Assembly: GCA_947173485.1 (NCBI GenBank)
Contig: CAMWFH010000008.1
Location: 1 to 64,000, forward strand
Length of the DNA: 64,000 nucleotides
DNA from: an uncultured Clostridia bacterium
GTDB lineage: Bacteria > Bacillota > Clostridia > Oscillospirales > Oscillospiraceae
Direction: 5' to 3'
How positions within the stretch are numbered: position 1 is the stretch's first letter; every line of letters begins with the position of its first letter. The notes below the pieces were generated by a model. It made no database searches. It saw only the letters and a program-made list of their open reading frames with translations, and was not told where the DNA came from. Of the stretch, positions 36,885 to 45,273 are shown piece by piece. The position numbers and the translations under genes are program-made.

Positions 36885-37973
36885 ATGGACAAGCAAGAAC
36901 GAGACGGGCTGCTGGCGCAGATCAGCCAGTGGTATAAGGATGGCCAATTCTCCGCGATCGTCCAGGCCCTTGAGGCGCTGCCGGAGCGGGACTATCAGAC
37001 GGCCCTCCTGCTGGCCTGGGCCTACAACAGCCTGGCCGTCCTGGGCGACGGCCGGGCCAACGAGGATACGGAGGAGGTAGACCAGCCCCTGCTGGAGAAG
37101 GCCGCTGCCGTCCTGGAGAGCGTGGCGGAGGAGGGAGAGGCGGACCCCCTCTGGGTCTCCCGGATGGCCTATGTCCTGTGGATGCTCCCAGGACGGGAGG
37201 CGGAGGCCTTGCCCTACGCCCGGCGCTGGGCGGCGATGGAGCCGGAGACGGCGGAGGCCGGGGCGCTGGTGGAGGAGATCGTATCCTTCCTGAACGGCGC
37301 CACCTCCCCGGAGATGTACACGCCGGAGCAGATGGAGCGGGTGGAGCAGTATATCGGCGAGACCTTCGGGGACTATGAGCAGGTGTTCCATGAGCTGGTG
37401 TCCCCGGATATCCATGTGGACATCTGTATGATCCCCCCGGCGGAGGGCAGGAACTACCAGACCCTGGTCACCATGGGCATGGGGGCCCACCGGATGGACG
37501 TGCCGGAGGAGCTGGCGGCATATGAGCTGGAGCGGGCGGAGCTGCTGATCTGCTTGCCGCCGGACTGGCGGCTGGACCAGGAAGCGCTCCAGGACGAGCG
37601 GTGGTATTGGCCCGTCCGGCTGCTCAAGACCGTGGCCCGCCTGCCCATCGGCAGCGGCAGCTGGGTAGCCGCCGGCCACACCGTGGGCCTTGGACAGGGG
37701 GAGACCTACGCCGGCACCGGCTTCAGCAGCGTGCTGCTGCTGCCCCCCGCCATGGCGGAAGGGGACTGCTCCCTGCCGGAGGGGGACCGGGTGCATTTCT
37801 ACCAGCTGCTCCCGCTGTACCCGGAGGAGCTGGCCTATAAATTGGAGCATGATATGGAGGAGCTGCTGCGGCGGATGCGGCCCATCAGCTTCGTGGTGGA
37901 TGTCCGCCGGCCCCGCCGGCTGAAAAAAGCGCCGCCTGCTTGGCAGGACGGCAATAAAAGGGGGAGCTATTGA
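36885..37973 (+). CDS. TPR module fused to a suppressor-of-fused (SUFU) domain
   Basis: The 362-residue protein has a helical TPR-like N-terminus (about residues 1-125; AIVQALEALPERDYQTALLLAWAYNSLA). A SUFU-like domain follows (about 150-345) with GRNYQTLVTMGMGAHRMDVPEE, YELERAELLICLPPDW, WYWPVRLLKTVARLPIGSGSWVAAGHTV and FSSVLLLPP. Bacterial SUFU proteins are often immunity proteins of toxin systems or accessory factors. ACGGAGGT precedes the ATG. It is the first of six genes with overlaps or short gaps, and its N-terminus is paralogous to that of the next gene. Confidence 0.85.
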   Translation: MDKQERDGLLAQISQWYKDGQFSAIVQALEALPERDYQTALLLAWAYNSLAVLGDGRANEDTEEVDQPLLEKAAAVLESVAEEGEADPLWVSRMAYVLWMLPGREAEALPYARRWAAMEPETAEAGALVEEIVSFLNGATSPEMYTPEQMERVEQYIGETFGDYEQVFHELVSPDIHVDICMIPPAEGRNYQTLVTMGMGAHRMDVPEELAAYELERAELLICLPPDWRLDQEALQDERWYWPVRLLKTVARLPIGSGSWVAAGHTVGLGQGETYAGTGFSSVLLLPPAMAEGDCSLPEGDRVHFYQLLPLYPEELAYKLEHDMEELLRRMRPISFVVDVRRPRRLKKAPPAWQDGNKRGSY

Positions 37974-38941
37974 TGGATAAGAAGGATAGGAAGGCGCTCC
38001 TGGACCAGATCGAGCGGTGGCACCGGAAGGACGGGGCCCACCAGCAGATCGTGGACGCCATCGAGGCCCTGCCGGCGGCGGAGCGGGACTATGAGCTGAC
38101 GAACCTGCTGGCCCGGGCCTATAACAACCTGGCCACTATGGAGGACCAGGGCAGGCCCGCTCTGGAGCGGGCCGCGGCCCTGCTGGAGAGCGTGACGGCA
38201 GAGGGGGAGGGCGACGCCACCTGGCACTACCGCCTGGGCTACTCCCTCTTCTACCTGGACCGGGAGGAGGAGGCCCTGGCCCACTTCCAGCGGGCGCTGG
38301 AGCTGGACCCGGAGGAGGCGGACGTGGCCTACTTCATCGACCGCTGCCGCCGGACCATCGCCGCCCAGGAGCGGACGGACGCCCCTACGGGCGCGGCTGA
38401 ACACCTTTACGTCACCCTCACCCTCAATGCCCGGTTCCAGCCCCAGCACCGCCACGATCTGGAGGACGTGCTGAACGAGGTGCTGGAGGAGGCCGAGATC
38501 GGAGAGGTGGACGGCGGCGGCACCCTGCTGGAGCCCAGCGGGGAGGTCAAGTCCTGCGATATCGTGATCAAGCTCTGGATGGAGGACTATATCGACAACC
38601 TGATGTCCCTCCTGGACGCTCTCATGATCCCCAAGGGCTCCGTGCTGCACTGCGGCGAGGGCCGGGACTTCCCTGTAGGGCAGGACGAGGGCCTGGGCCT
38701 CTATCTCAACGGGACAGAGCTGCCGGACCAGGTCTACCGGGACTGCGATATCAATTTTGTCCTCCAGCGGCTCGGTGAGCTGCTGGGGGAGGAGGGCCAG
38801 CTCTACAGCTGGTGGGAGGGCCCACGGGATACGGCCCTCTACTTCTACGGCCCCTCCTATGAGGGGATGCTGGCCGCGATCCGGGACTTCCTGGAGACCT
38901 ATCCCCTGTGCCAGAAGTGCGTGGTCTCGCGGATCGCGTGA
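37973..38941 (+). CDS. TPR protein paralogous to the upstream SUFU protein's N-terminus
   Basis: The 322-residue product starts MDKKDRKALLDQIERWHRKDG.HQQIVDAIEALPAAERDYELTNLLARAYNNLA, clearly related to its upstream neighbour. It has a further TPR (WHYRLGYSLFYLDREEEALAHFQRALELDPEE, about residues 83-115). The C-terminal domain (about 140-320), with HLYVTLTLNARFQPQHRHDLEDVLNEVLEEAEIGEVDGGGT, is not recognised. The ATG overlaps the previous TGA (TGATG) and GGGGGAG lies six bases away; the ATG at 37973 is preferred to a TTG three bases upstream. Confidence 0.75.
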   Translation: MDKKDRKALLDQIERWHRKDGAHQQIVDAIEALPAAERDYELTNLLARAYNNLATMEDQGRPALERAAALLESVTAEGEGDATWHYRLGYSLFYLDREEEALAHFQRALELDPEEADVAYFIDRCRRTIAAQERTDAPTGAAEHLYVTLTLNARFQPQHRHDLEDVLNEVLEEAEIGEVDGGGTLLEPSGEVKSCDIVIKLWMEDYIDNLMSLLDALMIPKGSVLHCGEGRDFPVGQDEGLGLYLNGTELPDQVYRDCDINFVLQRLGELLGEEGQLYSWWEGPRDTALYFYGPSYEGMLAAIRDFLETYPLCQKCVVSRIA

Positions 38942-38985
38942 AGGCAGATAGAGCTGCATATGTTATGTAAAGGAGAACTGTCCCT

Positions 38986-40191
38986 ATGAACCAGATCCAA
39001 CAGCAAGCGGCCCTCCAGGCCATGACCGAGTGGCTCCGCCACCCCCAGGAGCTGGGCAGGCCGCCGGCACAGATCGAGTGTGCCGGGGAGTTCGACCGCT
39101 ATGGGCTCCACTACTACATCTTCAAGTATAAAAGGACCATCCTGGACAGCCAGTGGCTCCTGGGGGTCTGCGGCGGCTACGAGCCGGGCTCCACCGACCA
39201 CTGCGGCCATGTGTTCAGTGAGATGGAGCCCTATACCGAAGCCAGCGCCCAGGAGGACGCCATCGCCCTGGTAGAGCAGGTCTGCGCCTACTGGCAGGAG
39301 GAGGCGGAGGCCGCCGAGGAGGAGAAGGAGAACGCCGGCACCATGCTGGCCTTCGTGCTGCTGGAGGAGGCGTCCTTCGACCGGGAGGCGTTCCTGCAAG
39401 AGCTGCGGGACACCTGGCAAGTGGAGGACGAGGACGATGAAGAGGATGAGGACGAGGATGAGGAAGATGAGGAGGATAGTCCCGGCCCGGAGGACGAGGA
39501 CCTAGAGACTGTCCTTCTCACCTGCCAGGGGACCACGCTGGCGGTGTCCCTGATACCGGGACCGATCCCGGAGGAGGAGATCGTCTACCACGCTCAGAGG
39601 AACTATATGTGGCCGGAGGCCGCGGACACCGTGGAGCGCCACCAGGCCCATCTGCTGGTGGCGGCGCTGCGCCAGCCGGGGGAGGAGACCAGCCCGCTGG
39701 ACAACGGGGCCATGCTGGTGAAGGCGGTGGCGGCCTGCTGCCGGCAGAAGGGCGTCCTGGGCGTCTACGCCAACGGGGTGGTCTACCAGCCAGAGTTCTA
39801 TACGGACTTTGCGGAGATGATGAAGGAGGACCTGCTGCCGCTGTTCAACCTGGTGTGGTTCGGTCTGTACCAGGACGAGAAGGGCCGCTTCAGCGGCTAC
39901 ACCGAGGGGCTGCGGGCCCTGGGCTATGATGAGATGGAGGTGCTGGAGACGGATGTCCAGCCCAAAGAGCTGCGGGAGTTTTTGATGAACATCACTGCTT
40001 ATGTGCTGGAGGAGGACGTGATCCTGGAGGACGGGGAGACCATCGGCTTTTCCGCCCAGGAGAAGCTGCCCATCACCAAGAGCCGGGGCGTGGCCCTGGA
40101 GGGGGAGACCTTGAAGATCGGCTGGCCCCAGCCTAAAAAGCGGAGTTCCTCCATCGGGAAAAGTAAGAAAAAGCAAGAAAAGGAGCGTTGA
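38986..40191 (+). CDS. DUF4261 domain protein with acidic linker
   Basis: The 400-residue protein has an unassigned N-terminal part (residues 1-140) and a run of Asp/Glu (about 145-170). A DUF4261 domain (about 175-390) follows, with VLLTCQGTTLAVSLIPGPIPEEE, NYMWPEAADTVERHQAHLLVA, GVLGVYANGVVYQPEFYTDFAEMMK and EKLPITKSRGVALEGETLKIG. DUF4261 has no assigned biochemical role and is common in accessory or immunity-type gene strings. AAGGAGA lies nine bases before the ATG. The tail is lysine-rich. Confidence 0.85.
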   Translation: MNQIQQQAALQAMTEWLRHPQELGRPPAQIECAGEFDRYGLHYYIFKYKRTILDSQWLLGVCGGYEPGSTDHCGHVFSEMEPYTEASAQEDAIALVEQVCAYWQEEAEAAEEEKENAGTMLAFVLLEEASFDREAFLQELRDTWQVEDEDDEEDEDEDEEDEEDSPGPEDEDLETVLLTCQGTTLAVSLIPGPIPEEEIVYHAQRNYMWPEAADTVERHQAHLLVAALRQPGEETSPLDNGAMLVKAVAACCRQKGVLGVYANGVVYQPEFYTDFAEMMKEDLLPLFNLVWFGLYQDEKGRFSGYTEGLRALGYDEMEVLETDVQPKELREFLMNITAYVLEEDVILEDGETIGFSAQEKLPITKSRGVALEGETLKIGWPQPKKRSSSIGKSKKKQEKER

Positions 40192-40193
40192 CG

Positions 40194-41003
40194 ATGGGTC
40201 TGGCAGCGGCAAAGAAAAGATTTGAGAAGGACTATCAGGAGCAGGAGGAGATTCTGACCGTTTTGACGAACGAGAGCGTAGGGGGCGCGTACCTCTATGA
40301 GAAAGGCATCTGGGTCCCCTCCGCCGGCCTGCTGGCCTGGGTGGACGGCGAGGGGACCTTCCACAGAGCGGCGCCGGGGCAGATCTGCTCCCTGAGCTGG
40401 CTGGTGGAGGAGCAAGAGCAGCATGAGCGGGGCTGGGGCTATAACTTGAAGGCGCTGTCCATCTACCAGGTCCGCTGCCGGAAGAACCTGCACACCAGCT
40501 CCTGGCTGCTGCTGGAGGTACTGGGCCGGGACTTAGAGCATCCGGCGCTGGAGGAGGTCCTGGCGGACTATAAGCGCCCCGTGACCTTCACCGACCCCCT
40601 CTGCGGCGAATTTGCCCTGGACCGGCAGTTCAGCTGGTTTGCCTGTGAGATGGACTGGGCCGGGGAGCGGTGCCTTGTCTACCTGGAGTGCGATGAGGAG
40701 GACGGAGAGACGGCTGAGGCCGCCTTGGCGGCCTTCAAGCCCATCTACCAGGCGGCGGCGGACTGGGACCGGCGGTTCCGGGCCTTCGCCGCCCAGGAGC
40801 TGGCGGAGCTGGCCAGCGACTGGCAGGATACAGCCGTCACGGAGGAGGACTTCGCCCGCCGGATCTCCATCAGCGAGTTCTCCATGGACCCGGAGGGGAC
40901 CTATACGGCCTACTACGACGATGGGGACCTGTTCTTTGGCCATGTGATCGTCATCACCGGGGACGAAGAGAGCGGCCCGGAGGATGCCGAGATCGCGGGG
41001 TGA
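40194..41003 (+). CDS. DUF2262 domain protein
   Basis: The 269-residue product has an N-terminal half with GAYLYEKGIWVPSAGLLAWV. Its C-terminal DUF2262 domain (about residues 125-260) shows FTDPLCGEFALDRQFSWFACEMDWAGERCLVYLE, then DFARRISISEFSMDPEGTYTAYYDDGDLFFGHVIVI. Function is unknown; the family recurs with SUFU and DUF4261 proteins. The ATG at 40194 follows the previous stop by two bases, with AAAAGGAG ten bases upstream. No signal or membrane segment is seen. Confidence 0.82.
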   Translation: MGLAAAKKRFEKDYQEQEEILTVLTNESVGGAYLYEKGIWVPSAGLLAWVDGEGTFHRAAPGQICSLSWLVEEQEQHERGWGYNLKALSIYQVRCRKNLHTSSWLLLEVLGRDLEHPALEEVLADYKRPVTFTDPLCGEFALDRQFSWFACEMDWAGERCLVYLECDEEDGETAEAALAAFKPIYQAAADWDRRFRAFAAQELAELASDWQDTAVTEEDFARRISISEFSMDPEGTYTAYYDDGDLFFGHVIVITGDEESGPEDAEIAG

Positions 41004-41009
41004 GGACGG

Positions 41010-41726
41010 GTGAACATCGCCTATACGGAGCGCTACGCCGCCTACCGGGCGGAGGAGGAGAGCGTCTTTTCCCATCCCAGCGGCCGCCGGGAGGAGTGGC
41101 TCGTGCCGCTGGAGGACGGGTATGCCGTCCGCACCCGGTACTTTTGGGAGGAGAAAGCGGGCTACTGCCTCCACGCCAGTGAGAGCGTCCTCCTGGACGG
41201 GGAGGGCCGGACGGTCTACACCTGGCGCAACTTGAACGATGACGCCGAGTTCGCCGCCCTGGTCCGTCACCGGGACGGCAGGCGCTACCTGGTGTTCCGC
41301 CGGGAGCTCTACGGCTACAGCGTGCTGGAGATAGAGACTGGGGAGGATTTCCATTTCGTCCCCAGCCAGTCCCTTCCGGCGGAGGGGGAAAAATTTGAGG
41401 AGACCTTCATCTGGACCGGCGTCCACTACGACCCGGTGAGCAGCCTGCTGGCGGCCTCCGGGTGCTACTGGGCCTGCCCCAACGAGACGGTCCTGCTGGA
41501 CTTCTCCCAGCCCCTGGCGGAACGACCCTGGATAGAGCTCCATGAGCTGCTGGACCCGGCGTACGATCTATATGACGATATCGACTTCGACCGCTGGGAC
41601 GGGGAGGGAGGCGTGCATCTCCGGGTATTCGATGTACGAACGATGCAGTATGAGCCGCTCCATCTGCCGGCCAAGCGGCTGGGGCATCTGCGGCGCAGCT
41701 TAAAAAATAGGAGGGATGACACATGA
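41010..41726 (+). CDS. Soluble protein of unknown function
   Basis: The 238-residue protein starts at a GTG, six bases after the previous stop. I recognise no family. It is rich in aromatic residues and beta-predicted segments, e.g. RREEWLVPLEDGYAVRTRYFWEEKAGYCLHASESVLLDGEGRTVYTWR and HYDPVSSLLAASGCYWACPNETVLLDFSQPL, which could be blades of a small propeller. Its tight place in the array suggests co-expression with the DUF2262 and next genes. Confidence 0.65.
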   Translation: MNIAYTERYAAYRAEEESVFSHPSGRREEWLVPLEDGYAVRTRYFWEEKAGYCLHASESVLLDGEGRTVYTWRNLNDDAEFAALVRHRDGRRYLVFRRELYGYSVLEIETGEDFHFVPSQSLPAEGEKFEETFIWTGVHYDPVSSLLAASGCYWACPNETVLLDFSQPLAERPWIELHELLDPAYDLYDDIDFDRWDGEGGVHLRVFDVRTMQYEPLHLPAKRLGHLRRSLKNRRDDT

Positions 41727-42229
41727 AGAAGCGTCACACAGGCAGGACCGTGTTGCTGGCCGTGCTGGCCCTGGTGGTAGTGGGGGTCCTGGCGGCGGTG
41801 GCAGCGTACTTTTTGCTGGGCAAAAAGACGGCGGTGAAGCCGGAGAAATTCATAGAGGTGCTGACGGCCCACGATATCCCCTATGAGGACATCACGGCGG
41901 AGCTGGCCTTGGAGACCAAGGAGTATGAGCAGGGCCTCTTCGGAGAGGGGACAGACCCGGCCAACTACGTCCAGGCGGAATACTACCGGCTGGTGAGCGA
42001 GAGCGCCGCTCAGCGGTTCTTCGGCAGCGTGAAGGCCGCCTTCGAGGCCCAGAAGGGGAACGCCTCCGGTACTACCTCCGTGGAGCTGGGCAACTACGCG
42101 ATCTACTCCCTCACCACCAACGGTTCCTACTACTATATCGCCCGGGTGGACCAGACGGTGGTGATCTTCGTTGCCGACGAGAGCTGCAAGGACCAGGTCA
42201 AGGCGATGTGCAAGGCCATGGGGTACTGA
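41723..42229 (+). CDS. Single-pass membrane-anchored protein, unknown
   Basis: The 168-residue product has a positively charged start and one hydrophobic helix (about residues 9-32). An extracytoplasmic domain of about 135 residues follows, ending YYYIARVDQTVVIFVADESCKDQVKAMCKAMGY. Its ATG overlaps the previous TGA by four bases, so translation is coupled. No family is recognised. It is the last gene of the array and the only one with an export signal. Confidence 0.7.
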   Translation: MKKRHTGRTVLLAVLALVVVGVLAAVAAYFLLGKKTAVKPEKFIEVLTAHDIPYEDITAELALETKEYEQGLFGEGTDPANYVQAEYYRLVSESAAQRFFGSVKAAFEAQKGNASGTTSVELGNYAIYSLTTNGSYYYIARVDQTVVIFVADESCKDQVKAMCKAMGY

Positions 42230-42290
42230 AAACGGCTAAAACGCCCCCGCGCAACCGCAAGTTGACAGGTTTTTCTCCAAACGCAACAGA

Positions 42291-42340
42291 GATCTGGTGT
42301 ATCGTGCGCCGCCGCGCTGGTATACTGGCGCCACCAGATC
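42291..42340. promoter_or_regulatory. Inverted repeat around the XRE gene promoter
   Basis: GATCTGGTG (42291-42299) and CACCAGATC (42332-42340) flank a TATACT (42321-42326). Possible autoregulatory operator or leader hairpin for the XRE gene 17 bases downstream. Confidence 0.45.
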
Positions 42341-42356
42341 AAAGGAGGAAGTGCAT

Positions 42357-43250
42357 ATGAGCTTCAGAGAAAACCTGCAATACCTGCGCCGCCGGGAGAA
42401 CATCACCCAGGAGGACTTAGCCGAGCGGCTGGAGGTCTCCCGCCAGACCGTGAGCAAATGGGAGAGCGGGGCCTGCTACCCGGAGATGGAGAAGCTGCTC
42501 CAGCTCTGCGACATGTTCCATATCGACCTGGACACCCTGCTCCGCGGCAGCGTGGAGCGGGACCAGGCCGCTGACACGGCCTGCTATGACCGGGCGATGA
42601 ACGTCTTTACCTGGCAGGTGGCCCTCTCTGTGGGGGCGCTGATCGCCGCTGCCGCTCTGACCATGCTGCTGGAGGCCGGGGGCCTGCCGGAGATGGTCAC
42701 CGGCGCGGTCTTTCTGCTGGTGCTGACAGCGGCGGTGGTGGTCCTGGTGGCCGGGGGCATCCAGTACAGCTTTTTCCGGGAGAAGCACCCCGTCATCGAG
42801 GACTTTTACACGGAGGAGCAGCGGGACGCCTTCCGGCGGCGGTTCGTCTGGTGTATCGCCGGGGGCGTGGGGGCGATCCTCTTCGGTATGGTGCTGACCG
42901 TCCTGTTCTTCTGTGTGTTCCCCGAGCGGGAGCCCTATGAGAGCTGGATCATGTCGGCGTTCCTGCTCATCGTGGCCGGGGCGGTGACCACCTTCATCTA
43001 TGCCGGGATGCAGCACCAGAAGTATCAGATCGACCGGTACAACCGGGACAACGACCCTGCCCCCGCCGTCAAGGCCCGGCAGAGGCTCATCAGCGCCATC
43101 CACGGCGCGCTGATGCTCCTGGCGGCGGCGGTCTATGTGGGGCTGGGGCTGACCCGGGGCACCTGGCGGACGGACTGGTGGCTCTTCGCGGTGGGGGGCA
43201 TCCTCTGCGGCGTGGTGAGCGCGCTGCTGGACCCCTACCGGGACGAATAA
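42357..43250 (+). CDS. Membrane-bound XRE-family regulator
   Basis: The 297-residue protein has a DNA-binding XRE domain (residues 5-60; ENITQEDLAERLEVSRQTVSKWESGACYPEMEKLLQL). Six hydrophobic helices follow, from about residue 80 to the end. Such regulators are common in Clostridia and are thought to couple DNA binding to a membrane signal. AAAGGAGG precedes the ATG. It is monocistronic, with an inverted repeat at the promoter and a strong terminator, between the immunity-type array and the defence island. Confidence 0.88.
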   Translation: MSFRENLQYLRRRENITQEDLAERLEVSRQTVSKWESGACYPEMEKLLQLCDMFHIDLDTLLRGSVERDQAADTACYDRAMNVFTWQVALSVGALIAAAALTMLLEAGGLPEMVTGAVFLLVLTAAVVVLVAGGIQYSFFREKHPVIEDFYTEEQRDAFRRRFVWCIAGGVGAILFGMVLTVLFFCVFPEREPYESWIMSAFLLIVAGAVTTFIYAGMQHQKYQIDRYNRDNDPAPAVKARQRLISAIHGALMLLAAAVYVGLGLTRGTWRTDWWLFAVGGILCGVVSALLDPYRDE

Positions 43251-43254
43251 CGAA

Positions 43255-43296
43255 CAGGACGGCGTGACCGGAATGGCCATGCCGTCCTGCTTTTTG
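43255..43296 (+). terminator. Hairpin terminator after the XRE gene
   Basis: CAGGACGGC and GCCGTCCTG form a nine-pair stem, followed by CTTTTTG; it also separates the convergent kptA gene. Confidence 0.8.
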
Positions 43297-43308
43297 ATAA
43301 CATCCAGT

Positions 43309-43869
43309 CTAAAATGTCTCCTGTATCACCCGGAGGAACCGCCAGGGCACTGCCTCGCACTGCCAGACGCCGTTTTCTGAGAGATAAAAGACATACCCCT
43401 CCGCCGCCATCGCCGCCGCGTCCACCGCCAGTACCACCGGCGGGCCGTGGCGGCGGCCTACGGTCAGAGCGGTGGCGGTGTCCTTGGAGAGGTGGACATA
43501 CTGCCGGGACATGGGCCGCAGGCCCTGGGAGCGGATGCTGTCCAAGAACCGGCGGGCGGTGCCGTGATAGAGAGTATCCGGGGGCGGCAGCTGCCGCAGC
43601 TCCACGTCCACCCGGACGGAGTGGCCCTGGTTGGCCCGGATCTTGGTGTGATCGTCGTTGAAGCTGTAGCGGGTCTTGTCGTTCTCCCGGACGATCCGCT
43701 CCAGGTCCTCCCTGGTGAGGGACCGCCCCGCCTGGGCGCACCCGGCCAGCAGGGCGTCCACATCGGCCCAGCCGTGGGCGTCCAGGGTGATATGGGCCGC
43801 CGACGGCTGGTGGCGCAGCACCAGACTGAGGAACCGCCCCAGGGAGACATCTCGTTTGCTCTGTTCCAT
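43309..43869 (-). CDS. kptA: RNA 2'-phosphotransferase (Tpt1/KptA)
   Basis: The 186-residue protein has all Tpt1/KptA landmarks: LGRFLSLVLRHQP, HGWADVDALL, RYSFNDDHTKIRANQGHS, LYHGTARRFLDSI and HLSKDTATALTVGRRHG. The enzyme moves an internal RNA 2'-phosphate to NAD+, releasing nicotinamide and ADP-ribose 1'',2''-cyclic phosphate. Bacteria lack the tRNA-splicing need, so its natural role is open; ADP-ribosylation of nucleic acids and defence have been discussed. It follows the Uma2 gene by 13 bases and the PARG gene beyond, suggesting an NAD/ADP-ribose theme. Confidence 0.93.
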   Translation of the reverse strand: MEQSKRDVSLGRFLSLVLRHQPSAAHITLDAHGWADVDALLAGCAQAGRSLTREDLERIVRENDKTRYSFNDDHTKIRANQGHSVRVDVELRQLPPPDTLYHGTARRFLDSIRSQGLRPMSRQYVHLSKDTATALTVGRRHGPPVVLAVDAAAMAAEGYVFYLSENGVWQCEAVPWRFLRVIQETF

Positions 43870-43882
43870 CAGGTGCGCCTCC

Positions 43883-44455
43883 TTATAGGACCCGCCGGAA
43901 GATGTCCTCCAGCCGGATAGTCAGGTCGCTGAACAGACTGCACCGGAACTCGGATGTCACGTCTGCCCGCTCCGCCTCGTTCAGCTTCTCCCACATCCAG
44001 TCCGCCAAAAGGGCATGGATGGTGTGCAGCTCCAGCCGTCCCTCCTCCAGGAGGTACTGCTCCACGGTCCGGTTGGCCGGGTCCACGATCCAATACTCCT
44101 GGACGCCGCACTTTTCATAGACATCCTTCTTGTGCCCCCGGTCATATTTGGCCGTGCTGGGGGAGAGGACCTCCACCACCAGGTCCGGTACACCGTGTAC
44201 ACCATCGGGCTGGACCTTGTCCGGGTCGCAGACCACCATGCCGTCCGGCACGAAGCGGTCCTCCTTTGTCAGATATAGCTCTACACCGTCAGGGAAGGGC
44301 TCACACTTGTGCCCATCCAGATAGGCCCCAAAGATTCGGTAGATGTTCCCGGCGGTCCGGTTATGATTGGTAGTGGGCCGGGGGGACATGGCCACCGTCC
44401 GGCCGCCGATCAGCTCCTCCCACACCGGCTCCTGATAGGCTAAGTTGTCCTTCAT
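43883..44455 (-). CDS. Uma2 family (DUF820) PD-(D/E)xK-type protein
   Basis: The 190-residue product shows the family pattern: RPTTNHNRTAGNIYRIFGAYLDGHKCEPFPDGVEL, RFVPDGMVVCDPDKV, VPDLVVEVLSPSTAKYDRGHKKDVYEKCGVQEYWIVDP. This is a restriction-nuclease-like fold with candidate catalytic D, E and K residues. Uma2 proteins are abundant in cyanobacteria and some Firmicutes; their substrates are unknown. Its ATG overlaps the stop of the PARG gene upstream by four bases, and kptA follows by 13 bases. Confidence 0.9.
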   Translation of the reverse strand: MKDNLAYQEPVWEELIGGRTVAMSPRPTTNHNRTAGNIYRIFGAYLDGHKCEPFPDGVELYLTKEDRFVPDGMVVCDPDKVQPDGVHGVPDLVVEVLSPSTAKYDRGHKKDVYEKCGVQEYWIVDPANRTVEQYLLEEGRLELHTIHALLADWMWEKLNEAERADVTSEFRCSLFSDLTIRLEDIFRRVL

Positions 44456-45240
44456 CTCTCGGCCTCCTTCTGAAAAGCCCGCAGGCAGCGCTGGTCACGG
44501 CTCCGGTCCAAGATCGCGTGGACCACCAGGTCGAAGTCCCCCCGCTCTGCCAGAAGCTCCCGCCACCAGCGGGCGATGAGGGCCGGGTCGTTGCGGAACA
44601 CGCCGCAGCCGTAGGCCCCCAGGACCAGCGTCCGGTCCCCCTGGCGGGCGAAGATATCCAGAGCCCGGGCCATCCGGGCGCGCATGACGGCTTTGGCCCT
44701 CTCCGGGTCCTCCCCCTTCAGCAGTACCTGTCCAAGGTTGACGGCGGGCAGGGTCAGCACCGAGGCGGTCACCGGCTTTGGCAGCAGACGGAAACCGCCG
44801 TCCCGGAAAAAGACCACATCGGGGGAGTAGATGGCCCAGTCGGTGTACATCATGGTGCCGCAGGCGCGGTTGCGCTCATAGTAGCGGGGGTGGGCCAGCT
44901 GGGTCTCATAGAGCCCGCTGGAGGCGGCCAGGCTCTCCTCCTGGGCCATGGCGCCGTTGAGGAACCCGCCGCCCGGATTTTTGGCGCTGGCGAAGTTCAG
45001 CACCCCCAGCCCTTTCGTATCCGCCAGGGACAGGATGGCCTCCACTGTGGAGCGCTCCTCCACCCGGACCACCGGTGTCCCCGGACCGGCGGGGGCCAGC
45101 TGCTCCTCCGGGGGGATCGAGAGGCTGCCGTCTATAGAGGCCCGATGGGCCGACCGGATATCCACCCGCCGGCCCTCCAGCAGGTAGTATCCCTGCTTTA
45201 GGATCTGCAAAGTCTCCTGGGCCACCGCTTTTCTGTCCAT
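44452..45240 (-). CDS. Microbial PARG (TIGR02452 family)
   Basis: The 262-residue protein carries the poly(ADP-ribose) glycohydrolase signature GGG-x7-QEE (residues 90-92 and 100-102) in NFASAKNPGGGFLNGAMAQEESLAASSGLY. An N-terminal RVDIRSAHRASIDGSL and the late LVLGAYGCGVFRNDPALIARWWRELL also fit the microbial PARG macrodomain. It probably hydrolyses ADP-ribose linkages or related ADP-ribose derivatives in the cytoplasm. First gene of a three-gene unit with Uma2 and kptA, coupled by overlap. Confidence 0.92.
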   Translation of the reverse strand: MDRKAVAQETLQILKQGYYLLEGRRVDIRSAHRASIDGSLSIPPEEQLAPAGPGTPVVRVEERSTVEAILSLADTKGLGVLNFASAKNPGGGFLNGAMAQEESLAASSGLYETQLAHPRYYERNRACGTMMYTDWAIYSPDVVFFRDGGFRLLPKPVTASVLTLPAVNLGQVLLKGEDPERAKAVMRARMARALDIFARQGDRTLVLGAYGCGVFRNDPALIARWWRELLAERGDFDLVVHAILDRSRDQRCLRAFQKEAER

Positions 45241-45273
45241 CCTATCAGCTCCTTTCTTGCTGTTGGAAGTATC

